Below are positions 45,100 through 56,155 of a DNA stretch of 64,000 bases, in pieces. Each line of letters starts with the position of its first letter. Position 1 is the first letter of the stretch. The stretch covers positions 3,038,001 through 3,102,000 of the forward strand of contig NC_015554.1 in the NCBI RefSeq assembly GCF_000213655.1, read 5' to 3'. A program made the translations under genes and the position numbers. The notes under the pieces are model-generated. The model was not told the origin of the DNA. It ran no database searches and saw only the letters and a program-made list of their open reading frames with translations. This DNA is from Alteromonas naphthalenivorans. GTDB taxonomy: Bacteria > Pseudomonadota > Gammaproteobacteria > Enterobacterales > Alteromonadaceae.

Positions 45100-48000
45100 T
45101 TAATGGTAGAGGATTGAAACGGCTTTTTCTCCCAAACATTGTTTGAGATCGTGCAAAAGTTGATCTTCTGGTGTAACAAACCACCGTGCACCGCACGTAA
45201 TCAGTGCTTCAGCATCAGGATGGGTTACTAATAAATGCACCGGGCAACTTCCGCCTTTAAAGGCCTGCAAGATAGATTGCATTTGATTAATCTTTTTCGG
45301 TTCAAGCAACTGGGTCTCAACATTTAACGCCAATGCTCTCGCGTTTTTCTCCCGTGCTTGAACAATGTCCATTACATCACGGGCGGTGATTGTATTGCCC
45401 CCAGAGAAATCATCAAAGCTGACCTGTCCCTTTATAAGCAATATTTTGTCAGTTTCTAGCATAGATTCATACTGTTCGAAGGTATCCGGGAAAAAACGAG
45501 CGTCTATTCGCGCGCTTTTATCATCAAGTGTGACAATAGCCCAGCGTCTTCCCCGTTTATTGGTCATTACCCTAACCCCAAGCACTAGGCCAACTGCATT
45601 CGCCATTTGCTCCTTGCCTGTGGGTTTTAAGTCAACCAACCTTCCATCAGTGTAATGCCTAATTTCTTCTACGTATTGATTAATAGGGTGCCCTGTAAGG
45701 TATAAACCTAAGGTATCTTTTTCACCTTCCAACCATACTTTTTCTGGCCACAACGGAACATCGGCAAAAGCTTGCTCTACTTCATCAGGCTCAGTCGTTA
45801 GCAATCCGAACATGTCTGACTGCCCAAAGGATTCCGCTTTGGCATGCTGCCCTGCGGCTGCGATAGCATCAGGTAAAGATGCCATGAGTGCAGCCCTGTG
45901 AGGCCCTAAATTGTCTAACGCGCCGGCAAGTACTAGTTTTTCCAATACCCGTTTATTAACGCGCTTAATATCAATTTTTGCACAAAAATCGAATAAATCT
46001 TTAAACGCACCTTGGTTTTCTCTGGCTTCGATAATGGCTTCAATGGGGCCTTCACCTACCCCTTTAATGGCGCCAATGCCGTAAACAATTCTGCCTTTTT
46101 CATCGACGGTGAACTTATGCTTACCTGCATTTAAGTCTGGGGGCAATAACTCAAGACCCATTCGACTGCATTCATCAACCAAGGTAACAATTTTATCGGT
46201 ATTATCCATATCGGCCGACATTACTGCGGCCATGAATTCAGCAGGATAATGGGCTTTCAACCATAAGGTTTGATAAGACACCAAGGCGTAAGCAGCAGAG
46301 TGAGATTTGTTAAACCCGTAGCCGGCGAATTTTTCTACCAAGTCGAAAATTTTCATCGCCAAATCTGGGTCGATGTTATTGTTCCTCGAGCCTTCAGCGA
46401 ACGCGCCACGTTGCTTAGCCATTTCTTCTGGCTTTTTCTTACCCATAGCACGACGTAACAAATCGGCGCCACCTAGGGAATAGCCCGCCATTTCCTGCGC
46501 AATCTGCATTACCTGTTCTTGATACAAGATAATGCCGTAGGTAGGCTCCAGAATTTCTTGCAAACATTCGTGTTGGTATTCAGCATCGGGATAAGAAATA
46601 GCTTCACGGCCATGCTTACGGTCGATAAAGTTATCTACCATGCCCGACTGCAAAGGACCCGGTCTAAATAGGGCTACCAATGCGATAATATCTTCAAAAC
46701 TATCTGGCTTAAGACGTTTTATTAGCTCTTTCATACCTCGGGATTCCAACTGGAACACCGCGGTAGTTTCCGCATTTAGCAGGGTACGAAAGCTTTTTGC
46801 ATCCGCCAAAGGAATAGAGGTAATATCAATGTCAATACCCTTCCCTTCCTTCACCATATCAATGGCCCACTGGATAATGGTTAGCGTACGTAATCCAAGG
46901 AAGTCGAACTTGACTAGCCCTGCGGTTTCAACATCGTTTTTATCGAACTGAGTAACAGGGTTATTACCTTCATCGTCGCAGTATAGCGGCGCAAAATCGG
47001 TAATAGTGGTTGGCGCAATAACTACACCACCAGCGTGTTTACCTGCATTTCGCGTTACGCCTTCTAAAATGCGCGCCATATCGATGAGATCTTTAACCTC
47101 CTCGTCTTGGTCGTACACTTCGGGCAAACGAGGCTCGGCAGCAAACGCTTTTTCAAGGGTCATACCAGGGTCTGGTGGAATAAGCTTTGAAATACGGTCC
47201 ACAAAACCGTAAGGGTGACCTAGTACTCGGCCCACATCGCGCACCACGGCTTTTGCCGCCATGGTACCAAAGGTAATAATCTGCGATACCGCCTGACGAC
47301 CATAAAGCTCGGCAACGTGGTCGATAACTTCATCTCGTCTATCCATACAGAAATCAACATCGAAATCCGGCATTGATACCCGTTCTGGGTTAAGGAATCG
47401 TTCGAATAGCAAGTCGAATTCAAGCGGGTCGAGGTCGGTAATATCTAATGCGTAAGCCACTAGAGAGCCCGCACCAGAACCACGACCTGGGCCTACTGGA
47501 ATATTGTTGTCCTTACTCCACTGAATGAACTCCATTACGATAAGGAAGTAGCCAGGGAAACCCATTTGGTTGATTACTTCTAACTCGATACGGAGCCTGT
47601 CGTCGTACTCGGGGCGTTTTTCTGCCCGTACTTGTTCATCAGGAAACAGAAACGCTAACCTGCGCTCAAGCCCTTCTTCCGACACTTTGACTAAGAAATC
47701 TTCAGTGGTCATGCCACCAGTAGGAAACTGGGGCAAAAAGTATTCGTCTAATCGTACTGTAACGTTGCATCGCTTAGCGATTTCAACCGTATTTTCTATG
47801 GCCTCAGGAATATCACTGAACAGCTCCACCATTTCTTCGCTGGTACGAAGATATTGCTGGTCGCTGTAACGTTTAGGTCGGCGAGTATCATCTAAGGTGT
47901 AGCCATCATGAATACATACTCGTATTTCATGCGCGTCAAAACCTTCTTTATTAATGAAGCACACTTCATTGGTTGCCACTACAGGCAAGCCTTCTCGCTC

Positions 48001-48564
48001 GGCACATTCTACCGCGCGATGTAAGTAATCTTCTTCACCAGGGCGACCAGTACGAATTAGCTCAAGATAAAAACGGTCTGGGAAATGGGTTTTATAGAAG
48101 GCCAATGATTCTGCCAACAAGCTGGTGTTATTTTTAGTAAGTGCAACACCAACATCCCCCAGTTGAGCACCAGAGAGTATGATTACGCCTTCTGCATGTT
48201 CAATAAGCCAGTCTTGATCGATTACCGCTCTATGCGCAACGTGACCTCGCAAGTAGGCCTTAGAAATAAGAACCGTAATGTTCTTATAGCCCTCGTTATT
48301 CATCGCAAGCAAGGTAAGACGGAACGGCTCATCGCCGAAGGCTTCATTGGTCACCCAGAAATCGGTACCAATAATAGGTTTAATGCCAAGCCCATGTGCG
48401 CCAGAATAAAACTTTACCAAACCACACATATTCATTTGGTCGGTAATCGCCACAGCAGGCATGTTGTACTCGGATACTTTGCCAAGTATGGGCTTAACCT
48501 TATTAAGCCCATCCATCATGGAGTAATCGCTGTGTACGCGTAAATGAATAAAAGGCGAGGACAT
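45100..48564 (-). CDS. dnaE: DNA polymerase III subunit alpha
   Basis: The replicative polymerase subunit, 1154 residues. In order: PHP domain ([19 protein letters not shown]), palm with the catalytic acids in [17 protein letters not shown] preceded by [17 protein letters not shown], fingers ([45 protein letters not shown]), tandem helix-hairpin-helix, OB-fold ([19 protein letters not shown]) and C-terminal tau-binding region. The ATG is 2 nt after the rnhB stop, inside the lpx-rnhB-dnaE-accA order common in gammaproteobacteria. Confidence 0.98.
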   Translation of the reverse strand: MSSPFIHLRVHSDYSMMDGLNKVKPILGKVSEYNMPAVAITDQMNMCGLVKFYSGAHGLGIKPIIGTDFWVTNEAFGDEPFRLTLLAMNNEGYKNITVLISKAYLRGHVAHRAVIDQDWLIEHAEGVIILSGAQLGDVGVALTKNNTSLLAESLAFYKTHFPDRFYLELIRTGRPGEEDYLHRAVECAEREGLPVVATNEVCFINKEGFDAHEIRVCIHDGYTLDDTRRPKRYSDQQYLRTSEEMVELFSDIPEAIENTVEIAKRCNVTVRLDEYFLPQFPTGGMTTEDFLVKVSEEGLERRLAFLFPDEQVRAEKRPEYDDRLRIELEVINQMGFPGYFLIVMEFIQWSKDNNIPVGPGRGSGAGSLVAYALDITDLDPLEFDLLFERFLNPERVSMPDFDVDFCMDRRDEVIDHVAELYGRQAVSQIITFGTMAAKAVVRDVGRVLGHPYGFVDRISKLIPPDPGMTLEKAFAAEPRLPEVYDQDEEVKDLIDMARILEGVTRNAGKHAGGVVIAPTTITDFAPLYCDDEGNNPVTQFDKNDVETAGLVKFDFLGLRTLTIIQWAIDMVKEGKGIDIDITSIPLADAKSFRTLLNAETTAVFQLESRGMKELIKRLKPDSFEDIIALVALFRPGPLQSGMVDNFIDRKHGREAISYPDAEYQHECLQEILEPTYGIILYQEQVMQIAQEMAGYSLGGADLLRRAMGKKKPEEMAKQRGAFAEGSRNNNIDPDLAMKIFDLVEKFAGYGFNKSHSAAYALVSYQTLWLKAHYPAEFMAAVMSADMDNTDKIVTLVDECSRMGLELLPPDLNAGKHKFTVDEKGRIVYGIGAIKGVGEGPIEAIIEARENQGAFKDLFDFCAKIDIKRVNKRVLEKLVLAGALDNLGPHRAALMASLPDAIAAAGQHAKAESFGQSDMFGLLTTEPDEVEQAFADVPLWPEKVWLEGEKDTLGLYLTGHPINQYVEEIRHYTDGRLVDLKPTGKEQMANAVGLVLGVRVMTNKRGRRWAIVTLDDKSARIDARFFPDTFEQYESMLETDKILLIKGQVSFDDFSGGNTITARDVMDIVQAREKNARALALNVETQLLEPKKINQMQSILQAFKGGSCPVHLLVTHPDAEALITCGARWFVTPEDQLLHDLKQCLGEKAVSILYH

Positions 48565-48566
48565 AA

Positions 48567-49142
48567 TTATTGAATCTCTTGTAGTAGTGCCTTAACTGGT
48601 TTAAAGCTTTTGCGATAACCATCAATCACGCCGTGGGTGGCGAGTGCTTCAAAATGCGCTTTTGTAGGATAACCTTTATGGCCAGCAAAACCATATTCTG
48701 GATGTAATTCATCCAATGCCAGCATATCGTTGTCACGTTCTACTTTGGCAATGATGGAAGCGGCAGAAATTTCAGCGTATAGACTATCGCCCTTAACCAC
48801 AGCTTCTGCAGCATAAGGCCAATCAGGTAATCGATTACCATCAACCCGAACAAAGTCTGGCGTTACCGCTAAACCTTCCACAGCACGCTTCATGGCTAAC
48901 ATGGTAGCATGGAGAATATTGAGGGTGTCGATTTCTTCTGGTGTGGCGCGCCCTATATGCCAATAAAGCGCTTTCGCTTTTATTTCAGCGGCTAACGCAA
49001 TACGTTTTTTTTCGCTGAGCTTTTTAGAGTCGGTTAACCCTACTATAGGGTTGGCAGGGTCGAGTATAACGGCGGCGGTTACCACATCCCCAACAAGTGG
49101 GCCTCTTCCAACTTCATCTACGCCGGCTATTAACTTATGCAA
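48567..49142 (-). CDS. rnhB: Ribonuclease HII
   Basis: RNase HII removes ribonucleotides misincorporated in DNA. The motif [20 protein letters not shown] carries the first two catalytic acids, [12 protein letters not shown] follows, then RVDGN and the SIIAKVERD region with the remaining acids. 191 residues. Its ATG overlaps the lpxB 3' end by 8 nt. Confidence 0.97.
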   Translation of the reverse strand: MHKLIAGVDEVGRGPLVGDVVTAAVILDPANPIVGLTDSKKLSEKKRIALAAEIKAKALYWHIGRATPEEIDTLNILHATMLAMKRAVEGLAVTPDFVRVDGNRLPDWPYAAEAVVKGDSLYAEISAASIIAKVERDNDMLALDELHPEYGFAGHKGYPTKAHFEALATHGVIDGYRKSFKPVKALLQEIQ

Positions 49143-50283
49143 ACAATTCCTCCACTACAGCTTGTGCTGCTGTTTTATCAGCATTGCATTTTAGCGTATG
49201 GTGGAGGTCGGTGAAACGGGAAATTAAGTCAGTGTTGTCACTGTCGAAATAAGTTAGGGCTTGCTGGCTTAATGTGTCTGGGTTGACGTCGTCTTGAAGC
49301 AGTTCTGGTACTAACGCTTCATTAGCCAATAAATTAGGTAAGGCGAAAAAAGGCGCTTTATACAAACGCTGCATAATTTTATAGGTTATTGGCGACAATT
49401 TATACGCCACTACCATGGGGCGTTTACACAGCATAGCTTCTAATGTAGCCGTGCCAGATGCGAGCAATATGACATCACTGGCAATCATGGCATCGCGAGA
49501 CGTCCCCTCAGTAACGTGAATAGGCAGCCTTTCAGTTACGTTTTTAGCCTCTTTCAACATGCTATTAATTTGTTCTAGACGATGCATATTGGCAGCGGGG
49601 ATCACAAATTCAATATCCGGTCTCTGCGCGGCAATTTTTTCCATCGTCTTAATAAAAATAGGCAGAAGCGTATCAACTTCACCACGGCGAGAACCTGGTA
49701 GTACCGCCAAAACCGCTTTATCGATAGGTAGATTGAGCATTTTGCGAGACGCTTGTTGGTCAGGTGTTAACGCTATGCTATCTGCCATAGTGTGACCAAC
49801 AAAGGTATAAGGTACATCGTACTTATCATAAACTTGCTGCTCGAAAGGAAACAAACCCAGCACTCGCCCTGCCGCCTTGGCAATTTTATGTACCCGCTTT
49901 TCACGCCACGCCCAAATAGTTGGGCTAACGTAATGAATGGTTTTAATACCCTTCGCTTTAAGTTCTTTTTCTACCCGAAGGTTAAAATCAGGAGCATCTA
50001 TGCCAACAAAAATATCAGGCGGGTTATTAGAGAAATGGGCGAGCAGCGCTTTTTTGACTTTTAAAATAGCGGGTAAATGGGACAGTACTTCCACTAAGCC
50101 CATTACAGATAAGGTTTCCATATCAAATAAGCTATGAAAACCTTGAGCCTGCATATTAGGCCCGCCTATCCCCTCAATAATTGCATCAGGGTATAAGCGT
50201 TTTAATTCGCCAACCATACCAGCGGCGAGTACATCGCCTGATGGCTCGCCTGCCACCATGGCGATACGCAAAGGTTTACTCAT
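49135..50283 (-). CDS. lpxB: Lipid A disaccharide synthase
   Basis: LpxB condenses UDP-2,3-diacylglucosamine with lipid X to the lipid A disaccharide. The GT19 family N-terminal motif [16 protein letters not shown] and the patches [54 protein letters not shown] and [21 protein letters not shown] are all present. Length 382 equals E. coli LpxB. Confidence 0.98.
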   Translation of the reverse strand: MSKPLRIAMVAGEPSGDVLAAGMVGELKRLYPDAIIEGIGGPNMQAQGFHSLFDMETLSVMGLVEVLSHLPAILKVKKALLAHFSNNPPDIFVGIDAPDFNLRVEKELKAKGIKTIHYVSPTIWAWREKRVHKIAKAAGRVLGLFPFEQQVYDKYDVPYTFVGHTMADSIALTPDQQASRKMLNLPIDKAVLAVLPGSRRGEVDTLLPIFIKTMEKIAAQRPDIEFVIPAANMHRLEQINSMLKEAKNVTERLPIHVTEGTSRDAMIASDVILLASGTATLEAMLCKRPMVVAYKLSPITYKIMQRLYKAPFFALPNLLANEALVPELLQDDVNPDTLSQQALTYFDSDNTDLISRFTDLHHTLKCNADKTAAQAVVEELFA

Positions 50284-50298
50284 GATAGCAGGCTCATA

Positions 50299-51069
50299 TT
50301 ATCTAATGATGCCACGCTCTGCGTTCTTCAAGAACTCAGTCATGAGAGCAACACCGCTAGAACTTGCTTCTTGCGAAGAAAGTATCTCCACGGCTTCAGC
50401 CACCGTATTGCCTTCACGGTAAATGACTTTATAGGCCCGTTTAATGGCCATAATTTCATCTTTATCAAAACCGCGACGTCGCAAACCTTCAGAGTTAATG
50501 CCCTGAGGAATATTTTTAGTGCCGCTCACCATCACAAAAGGAGGCGTATCGCGAAGAATAATACCGCCTGCGCCCAAGAACGCATGTGCACCCACTTTAC
50601 AAAATTGATGAATGCCAACCGCACCGCCCACAATAACGAAATCATCGATGTGAACATGCCCAGCAACGGCCACATTATTGGCTAAAATAATGTCATTACC
50701 TAACACACAATCATGGGCAATGTGTGAATTAACCATAAACAAGCATCGTGAACCAATAATAGTTTCGCTGTTATCTTGAATGGTGCCACGATGCACAGTC
50801 ACGCCTTCACGGAACTCGTTGTCATCACCAATAATTAAATTTGTGGGTTCACCAGCATATTTTTTGTCTTGGCAATCTTCACCAATAGATGAAAATTGAT
50901 AGAAAGTATTATTCTTGCCAATGCGGGTGGTGCCGCGAACGACCACATGGGACTTCAATACGCATCCATCGCCAATCGTCACATCATCATCAATCACGCA
51001 AAATGGACCAATAGTGACGTTTTCGCCAATAGATGCTTTATCTGAAATTACCGCAGTAGGATGGATCAC
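50299..51069 (-). CDS. lpxA: UDP-N-acetylglucosamine O-acyltransferase
   Basis: LpxA catalyses the first step of lipid A synthesis, transferring 3-hydroxyacyl from ACP. It is a left-handed beta-helix with many hexapeptide turns (IGENVTIGPFCVIDDDVTIGDG). The catalytic His region is NSHIAHDCVLGNDIILANNVAVAGHV, followed by a helical C-terminal part (NSEGLRRRGFDKDEI). The start codon is GTG, one nucleotide after the fabZ stop, so translation is probably coupled. 256 residues. Confidence 0.97.
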   Translation of the reverse strand: MIHPTAVISDKASIGENVTIGPFCVIDDDVTIGDGCVLKSHVVVRGTTRIGKNNTFYQFSSIGEDCQDKKYAGEPTNLIIGDDNEFREGVTVHRGTIQDNSETIIGSRCLFMVNSHIAHDCVLGNDIILANNVAVAGHVHIDDFVIVGGAVGIHQFCKVGAHAFLGAGGIILRDTPPFVMVSGTKNIPQGINSEGLRRRGFDKDEIMAIKRAYKVIYREGNTVAEAVEILSSQEASSSGVALMTEFLKNAERGIIR

Positions 51070-51070
51070 G

Positions 51071-51520
51071 TTAGGTCATCTCTCTCATTGCACACATAAA
51101 CTCTGCAACACATACATTTTCGCCATCAACAGTTGCAACGCCTTTAAACTTCCAGATGCCCCGTCTTTCTTTTACCAAGGCAACATCAAACTCTAGTTTG
51201 TCTCCAGGTACAACAGGACGCTTAAATCGAGCGTTGTCAATTCCTGCATATAAATACAATTTATCATTTTGGCCCATGGTCTTAAAACCAAGAACGCCCG
51301 CGGCTTGTGCCATGGCTTCTAGAATCAGCACGCCTGGAAATATAGGGCGGCCTGGGAAGTGCCCGGTAAAGCAAGGCTCGTTAAAAGTGATATTTTTATA
51401 CGCTTTAATTGATTCACCCAGAACGTAGTCTGTTACTCGATCAACCAACAGGAACGGGTATCTGTGAGGAAGTAACGACAGAATTTCCTGGATTTCTATG
51501 GTATTGAGTGAAGTGGTCAA
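51071..51520 (-). CDS. fabZ: 3-hydroxyacyl-ACP dehydratase FabZ
   Basis: FabZ dehydrates 3-hydroxyacyl-ACP in fatty acid elongation and competes with LpxA for hydroxyacyl-ACP. The hot-dog fold motif [14 protein letters not shown] is followed by the active-site His in [24 protein letters not shown]. It starts with TTG at 51520, with GGAG 8 nt upstream. The gene normally upstream, lpxD, is absent: the 174 bp between skp and fabZ hold only a terminator and presumably a promoter. Confidence 0.96.
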   Translation of the reverse strand: MTTSLNTIEIQEILSLLPHRYPFLLVDRVTDYVLGESIKAYKNITFNEPCFTGHFPGRPIFPGVLILEAMAQAAGVLGFKTMGQNDKLYLYAGIDNARFKRPVVPGDKLEFDVALVKERRGIWKFKGVATVDGENVCVAEFMCAMREMT

Positions 51521-51616
51521 AAACTATCTCCTATAGTGCAAGCATGACCTAAAAACTGTTTCATGGTCACAAACTCGCCGTAAATTACTAAAACGGCGGC
51601 AACCATACGCTGTTAG

Positions 51617-51662
51617 GCGCAAAAAACAAATCAGACCAACCCCTTTCGGGCGTTGGTCTGAT
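51617..51662 (-). terminator. Terminator between skp and fabZ
   Basis: On the minus strand ATCAGACCAACGCC pairs with GGGGTTGGTCTGAT (one mismatch) around CGAAA and is followed by TTTGTTTTTTGCG. It starts about 33 nt after the skp stop and separates the bamA-skp transcript from fabZ-lpxA, so fabZ needs its own promoter in 51521-51616. Confidence 0.88.
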
Positions 51663-51694
51663 GAAATTAGCGACAAACTGTAAGCATTACTGCC

Positions 51695-52210
51695 TTAGTT
51701 TACTTTGCTAACCTGTTCTAATACTTGCTCTGACATGTCGTATTGTTCTTTTACGAAAGGCGTTGCCGTTGCGTTAAGTACAATGTCATAACCTTGTTTA
51801 GCGGCAACTGAATCAATTGCTTGCTTGATAAGGCTGAATAATTTGTTTTGTTCTTCGTTGCTACGACGCTGAATGTTTTGCTTAAGCGGTTGTGCTTTTT
51901 CTGCTAACTCTTCACGTACAGCCAACATTTTTTGCTCAAGCTCTTTCTTTTCTTGAGCGCTCATTGTTGCTGCGTCGCGTTGAAGACGTTCTGCGAAGAA
52001 CTGACCATCACGTTGAAGTTGATTAACTTCTTCGATGCGGTCTTTAAACTCCACCTGAATGGCGTTTTGGATTTCAGCAGCCTGAGGCATAGCTTGAAAA
52101 ATGCCCTGAACATCAACAACAGCAATTTTTTGCTCTGCCATTACTGAAGTACTAACTAGTGCGCTACCAAGCATTGCACCTGCAACAATATGTTTAACCA
52201 ACTGTTTCAA
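51695..52210 (-). CDS. skp: Periplasmic chaperone Skp/OmpH
   Basis: Skp carries unfolded outer-membrane proteins through the periplasm to BamA. It has a signal peptide (MKQLVKHIVAGAMLG to VMA), a short beta core beginning QKIAVVDVQGIFQAMPQA, and the long charged coiled-coil hairpin (RIEEVNQLQRDGQFFAERLQ and on). It ends in IDSVAAKQGYDIVLNATATPF. 171 residues. It follows bamA by 56 nt, as usual. Confidence 0.94.
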   Translation of the reverse strand: MKQLVKHIVAGAMLGSALVSTSVMAEQKIAVVDVQGIFQAMPQAAEIQNAIQVEFKDRIEEVNQLQRDGQFFAERLQRDAATMSAQEKKELEQKMLAVREELAEKAQPLKQNIQRRSNEEQNKLFSLIKQAIDSVAAKQGYDIVLNATATPFVKEQYDMSEQVLEQVSKVN

Positions 52211-52266
52211 AAGGAACTCCTTTTATCCATCTTTTTATCTGGGTGCCAATGGCCCCGTTTAATATT

Positions 52267-54744
52267 TTAGAATGTCTGACCGATATTAAAGGTGAAGAAT
52301 TTAGCATCATCACCCTCACGTTCTTGAATAGCTCTTGAGAAGCTAAATACCATCGGTCCCATTGGTGAAATCCATTGTACCGAAATACCAGCAGAACTAC
52401 GATACAGTGACCAATCAGAATAGTCTATCAATGAACCATACTGAGTACTAGATTGACTAAAGTCTTTATATTGGTCGTAATCGAACTCAGTATCCCACAC
52501 GTTGCCCACATCCACAAATAGACTGGTTCGTACCGAGTTATCCATATCTGCTTCCACAAAAGGTGTGGGAACAATTAACTCAAGACCACCTAGTGCCATG
52601 GCGTTACCACCAAGGCTGCGGCTTGATAATGTAATTACATCATCAATAGGGTCGGTTGGGTACACTTCGCCATCAGGGCCTGTTAAAGAGCCACTTGGCG
52701 AGCGAATGATACCACGCGGACCTACGGTGTTGTTTTCAAATCCACGAAGTGAATCCGAACCACCTGCGGTGAAGTTTTCGGTAAATGGCAATATTTGCTC
52801 GTTACCGTCTACATCGCCATAGCCGTTACCGTAACCCATTCTAATTCTTGCAAGTACTGACCAACGCTGATTTCTAGACAGTGGGAAATACCACTTCCCA
52901 TCAAACAAGGTTTTGAAGTAGTTTACATCTGAATTAGGTGTAGTGATACTAAATGAGGCACGCTGTGACGAGCCAGCCGTAGGGAATAAACCACGGTTTA
53001 ATGTACTACGACTCCAACTTACGCTGGCAAGATAGCTATGGTATTTAATGGGCGCATCAGGATCATCTCCGTCAAGGAACTGATTATAAAACTGTTCCGT
53101 TTGCTCATAATAACCACGGTTATAAAGCTCTACGTTGCTGTACGTTAGCCCGAAGTTGATTCGGTTAAATTCATTTATCGGATAACCGACATTTGCACCT
53201 ACAGACCACTGCTTAGAGTTGTACTGGATAACGTTAAAGTCTGAGCCATCAAATTCACTATACCCTAATGAACCCCCTAAGCTTATGCCATCAATAGTAA
53301 AATACGGGTCGTTATACGTGATTTGTGCTGAACGTTGATAAGAAACCGTACTTAAGTTCAAGCCTACACGCTTACCTGTACCCAAGAAGTTATCTTGCTG
53401 TATACCCGCTTGAAGGCTTAACTTGGTTTGGTCACCGTAACCGATACCTGCGTTAAATGAGCCAGAAGGTTGCTCTTTAACGTTGAAGTTAACGTCTACT
53501 TGATCGTCTTGGCCTGGAATTCGAATGGTTTCAAACTCAACCTCTTCCATATACGTCAAACGAGATAATTGGTTCTTGGATGACTCAAGTAAGTTATTTG
53601 ATAACCATGTACCTTCCATTTGGCTTACGTTCTGACGTAACACGTTATCAGCAGTAACCACGTTACCGTTGAATTTAATACGTTTAACGTAGATACGTTT
53701 ACCAGGGTCAACAGACAGTGTCAGCTTAACCGTTTTATCTTCATCGTTGATGTTTGGTACTGTGGTCACGGTTGGATAAGCATAACCAAATCGACCAAGG
53801 TACTTACTAATAAACTCTTCTGTATAAGTCACTTCAGCTTGGTTATAAAGCTCACCTGGCGTAAGTGGCAATACACGCTGAATATATTCTTCATGTCCAA
53901 GCACATCACCCACTAGTTCCACTTCTGAAATAGTGTATTGCTCGCCTTCACTTACGTTCATTGCAACGTAAATGCCCGACTTTTCAGGAGTCATAGATAC
54001 TTGTGTAGAATCAACATTAAAGCGGAGGTAACCACGATCTAAATAGTGGTTACGTAGTGATTCCATATCACCTTGCAACGTTTGTTGCTGATAGCGAGTT
54101 TCTGACAAGAAATCCCACCATGGTGTATCGAACTGTAGCTCGAACTGATCCATCAACTCTGCATCAGTAAAAATCTCGTTACCAACGATGTTGATTTGTT
54201 GAATTTTAGCCGCATCACCTTCTTCAAAAAGTAATTTCAAATCGACACGATTTCGAGGAAGCGGTGTAATAATCGCTGTTACGTCAGCGTTATATTTACC
54301 AATGCTGTAAAAGAAATCTTTCAAGCCATTTTCAATTGACGTTAGAACGGTTTTATCTAAAGGCTCGCCTAAGCGTACGCCATTGCCATCTAAGCTTTCT
54401 TGGAGCTGCTCATCTTTAATATCATCGTTGCCCTCAAAAATAATGTTACTTATTGTGGGCCGTTCGGCTACGCGTACTACCAATGTGTTGCCGTCACGCA
54501 GAATTTCGACGTTCTCGAAATGCGTTGATGAGTACAGAGAACGGATAAGCTGAGTTACCCGGAAGGTATTTAGCTCATCACCAACCTGAACTGGCAAATA
54601 GGTTAAGGCTGCACCTAGTGCTACCCGTTGTAGACCTTCTACTCGAATATCTTCTACAACGAATTCACTATTCTGCGCCGCAGCATTGGCAAAGCTAGCA
54701 CTGGAAAAAATGGCTCCGGCTGCTACTAACTGTTTTAACTTCAT
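52267..54744 (-). CDS. bamA: Outer membrane protein assembly factor BamA
   Basis: BamA is the core of the BAM complex that inserts beta-barrel proteins. Signal peptide (residues 1-~22), five POTRA domains (~25-425, beginning VVEDIRVEGLQRVALGAAL) and a 16-strand Omp85 barrel with GIGYGDQTKLSLQAGIQQDNFLGTG, the loop-6 area ENFTAGGSDSLRGFENNTVGPRG (VRGF-type motif reads LRGF) and a C-terminal strand ending in Phe (FFTFNIGQTF). 825 residues. It lies between rseP and skp as expected. Confidence 0.97.
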   Translation of the reverse strand: MKLKQLVAAGAIFSSASFANAAAQNSEFVVEDIRVEGLQRVALGAALTYLPVQVGDELNTFRVTQLIRSLYSSTHFENVEILRDGNTLVVRVAERPTISNIIFEGNDDIKDEQLQESLDGNGVRLGEPLDKTVLTSIENGLKDFFYSIGKYNADVTAIITPLPRNRVDLKLLFEEGDAAKIQQINIVGNEIFTDAELMDQFELQFDTPWWDFLSETRYQQQTLQGDMESLRNHYLDRGYLRFNVDSTQVSMTPEKSGIYVAMNVSEGEQYTISEVELVGDVLGHEEYIQRVLPLTPGELYNQAEVTYTEEFISKYLGRFGYAYPTVTTVPNINDEDKTVKLTLSVDPGKRIYVKRIKFNGNVVTADNVLRQNVSQMEGTWLSNNLLESSKNQLSRLTYMEEVEFETIRIPGQDDQVDVNFNVKEQPSGSFNAGIGYGDQTKLSLQAGIQQDNFLGTGKRVGLNLSTVSYQRSAQITYNDPYFTIDGISLGGSLGYSEFDGSDFNVIQYNSKQWSVGANVGYPINEFNRINFGLTYSNVELYNRGYYEQTEQFYNQFLDGDDPDAPIKYHSYLASVSWSRSTLNRGLFPTAGSSQRASFSITTPNSDVNYFKTLFDGKWYFPLSRNQRWSVLARIRMGYGNGYGDVDGNEQILPFTENFTAGGSDSLRGFENNTVGPRGIIRSPSGSLTGPDGEVYPTDPIDDVITLSSRSLGGNAMALGGLELIVPTPFVEADMDNSVRTSLFVDVGNVWDTEFDYDQYKDFSQSSTQYGSLIDYSDWSLYRSSAGISVQWISPMGPMVFSFSRAIQEREGDDAKFFTFNIGQTF

Positions 54745-54802
54745 CTATTTTTCTTTTCCTGGCCGCGTTTTATGTTAGCTGTTTTATGTTTCCTGACTTT
54801 CA

Positions 54803-56155
54803 TCAGGCTATGCGAGCAATATCGTTCATAATAGCGATACCCATTATCATAAACAGAAGCACGCCACCGATTCTGTAACCCCACTCCTGTACCGCATCAG
54901 GTACAGGCTTGCCGGTAAGCCATTCCACGATGTAAAACATCAGGTGACCACCATCTAGCATGGGCAAGGGTAGTAAATTAATTATGCCTAAATTCACACT
55001 GATTAAGGCAAGAAAGCTCAAAAAGTAAGCCAAGCCGTAACCGGCACTGGTTCCTGCTCCTTGAGCGATGGATATAGGCCCACTTAAATTTTTCACCGAA
55101 ACATCGCCGGTAACCAATTTGCCTATCATCTCAACACTGAGTGTCATTAAGCGCCACGTTTTATCTAGCGCTCTTCCAACGGCCTCTACTATGCCATATT
55201 GATGGGTAAACACATACCCTTCAGGCCAAGCTTCAAACGTTGGACTGACCCCTAAATACCCAGTTTGCCCTTCTGGTGTATCGCGGCGCGCTATCGTTGC
55301 ACGCAGTTGCTGGGGTTGTCCATCCCTTTCAATCGACAATACAACCGAATCTCCAGGGCTTTCAACAATCACATCAACTAATGCCTGCCACGTGGTTAAT
55401 TCATCACCATTTAAAGCGAGTAATTTATCACCTGGTTGCAAACCAGCCTTTTGTGCTGCACTGTCCTCTCCAACAAAACCCACTTCCAAAGTTGGATTAG
55501 GACGAAAAGGGGTTATTCCTAGACTGCTTAAAGGAGACTCGCTATCAGGGTCAAAGTTCCAACCCTCAAGTGTAAATGTTACTTCTTTTTCTGTTTTATC
55601 TTGGGTCAATACAGTAACTAGCGCTGATTCTTGACCAATATAAGACACCACTTCAAGGTTCACCGCCTCCCAGTCTGGAGTACTACGGGAGCCTACTTTA
55701 ATGACTTCATCGCCTTTCTCAATACCTGCTTGAGCAGCAATACTGTCAGGCTCAATATTACCAATAACGGGTTTTACGGTTTGTAGGCCAATTAAAAACA
55801 TCAACCACAATGCAAACACAGCAAAAATAAAATTCACGCCAGGCCCAGCAAAAATAATGGCCATGCGCTGTAACACTGGTTTATGGTTAAACGCTTTATG
55901 TTCTAGCTCTGGGGGTACATCGTCAATTCGCCCATCAAGCATGCGTACATAGCCACCAAGCGGGATCATAGCAATCACATACTCAGTGCCTGTTTTACTG
56001 GTTCTACGCCAAAGCGGCTTGCCAAAACCAATAGAAAAACGCTCTACTTGCACGCCGCAACGCCGCGCTATGTAGAAGTGTCCCCACTCATGTACCGCGA
56101 CTAAAATACCTAACGCGACAATAAATGCACCTAAGCTCCATAAAAATCCTAACAC
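54803..56155 (-). CDS. rseP: Intramembrane site-2 zinc metalloprotease RseP
   Basis: RseP cleaves anti-sigma factor RseA in the envelope stress response and clears signal peptide remnants. Zinc motif HEWGH sits in the first helix (GILVAVHEWGHFYIARR) and the third ligand in PMLDGGHLMFY. Two periplasmic PDZ domains are present (~115-300, with AGIEKGDEVIKV and AGLQPGDKLLALNG). 450 residues. It starts with GTG overlapping the dxr 3' end by 7 nt. Confidence 0.97.
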   Translation of the reverse strand: MLGFLWSLGAFIVALGILVAVHEWGHFYIARRCGVQVERFSIGFGKPLWRRTSKTGTEYVIAMIPLGGYVRMLDGRIDDVPPELEHKAFNHKPVLQRMAIIFAGPGVNFIFAVFALWLMFLIGLQTVKPVIGNIEPDSIAAQAGIEKGDEVIKVGSRSTPDWEAVNLEVVSYIGQESALVTVLTQDKTEKEVTFTLEGWNFDPDSESPLSSLGITPFRPNPTLEVGFVGEDSAAQKAGLQPGDKLLALNGDELTTWQALVDVIVESPGDSVVLSIERDGQPQQLRATIARRDTPEGQTGYLGVSPTFEAWPEGYVFTHQYGIVEAVGRALDKTWRLMTLSVEMIGKLVTGDVSVKNLSGPISIAQGAGTSAGYGLAYFLSFLALISVNLGIINLLPLPMLDGGHLMFYIVEWLTGKPVPDAVQEWGYRIGGVLLFMIMGIAIMNDIARIA

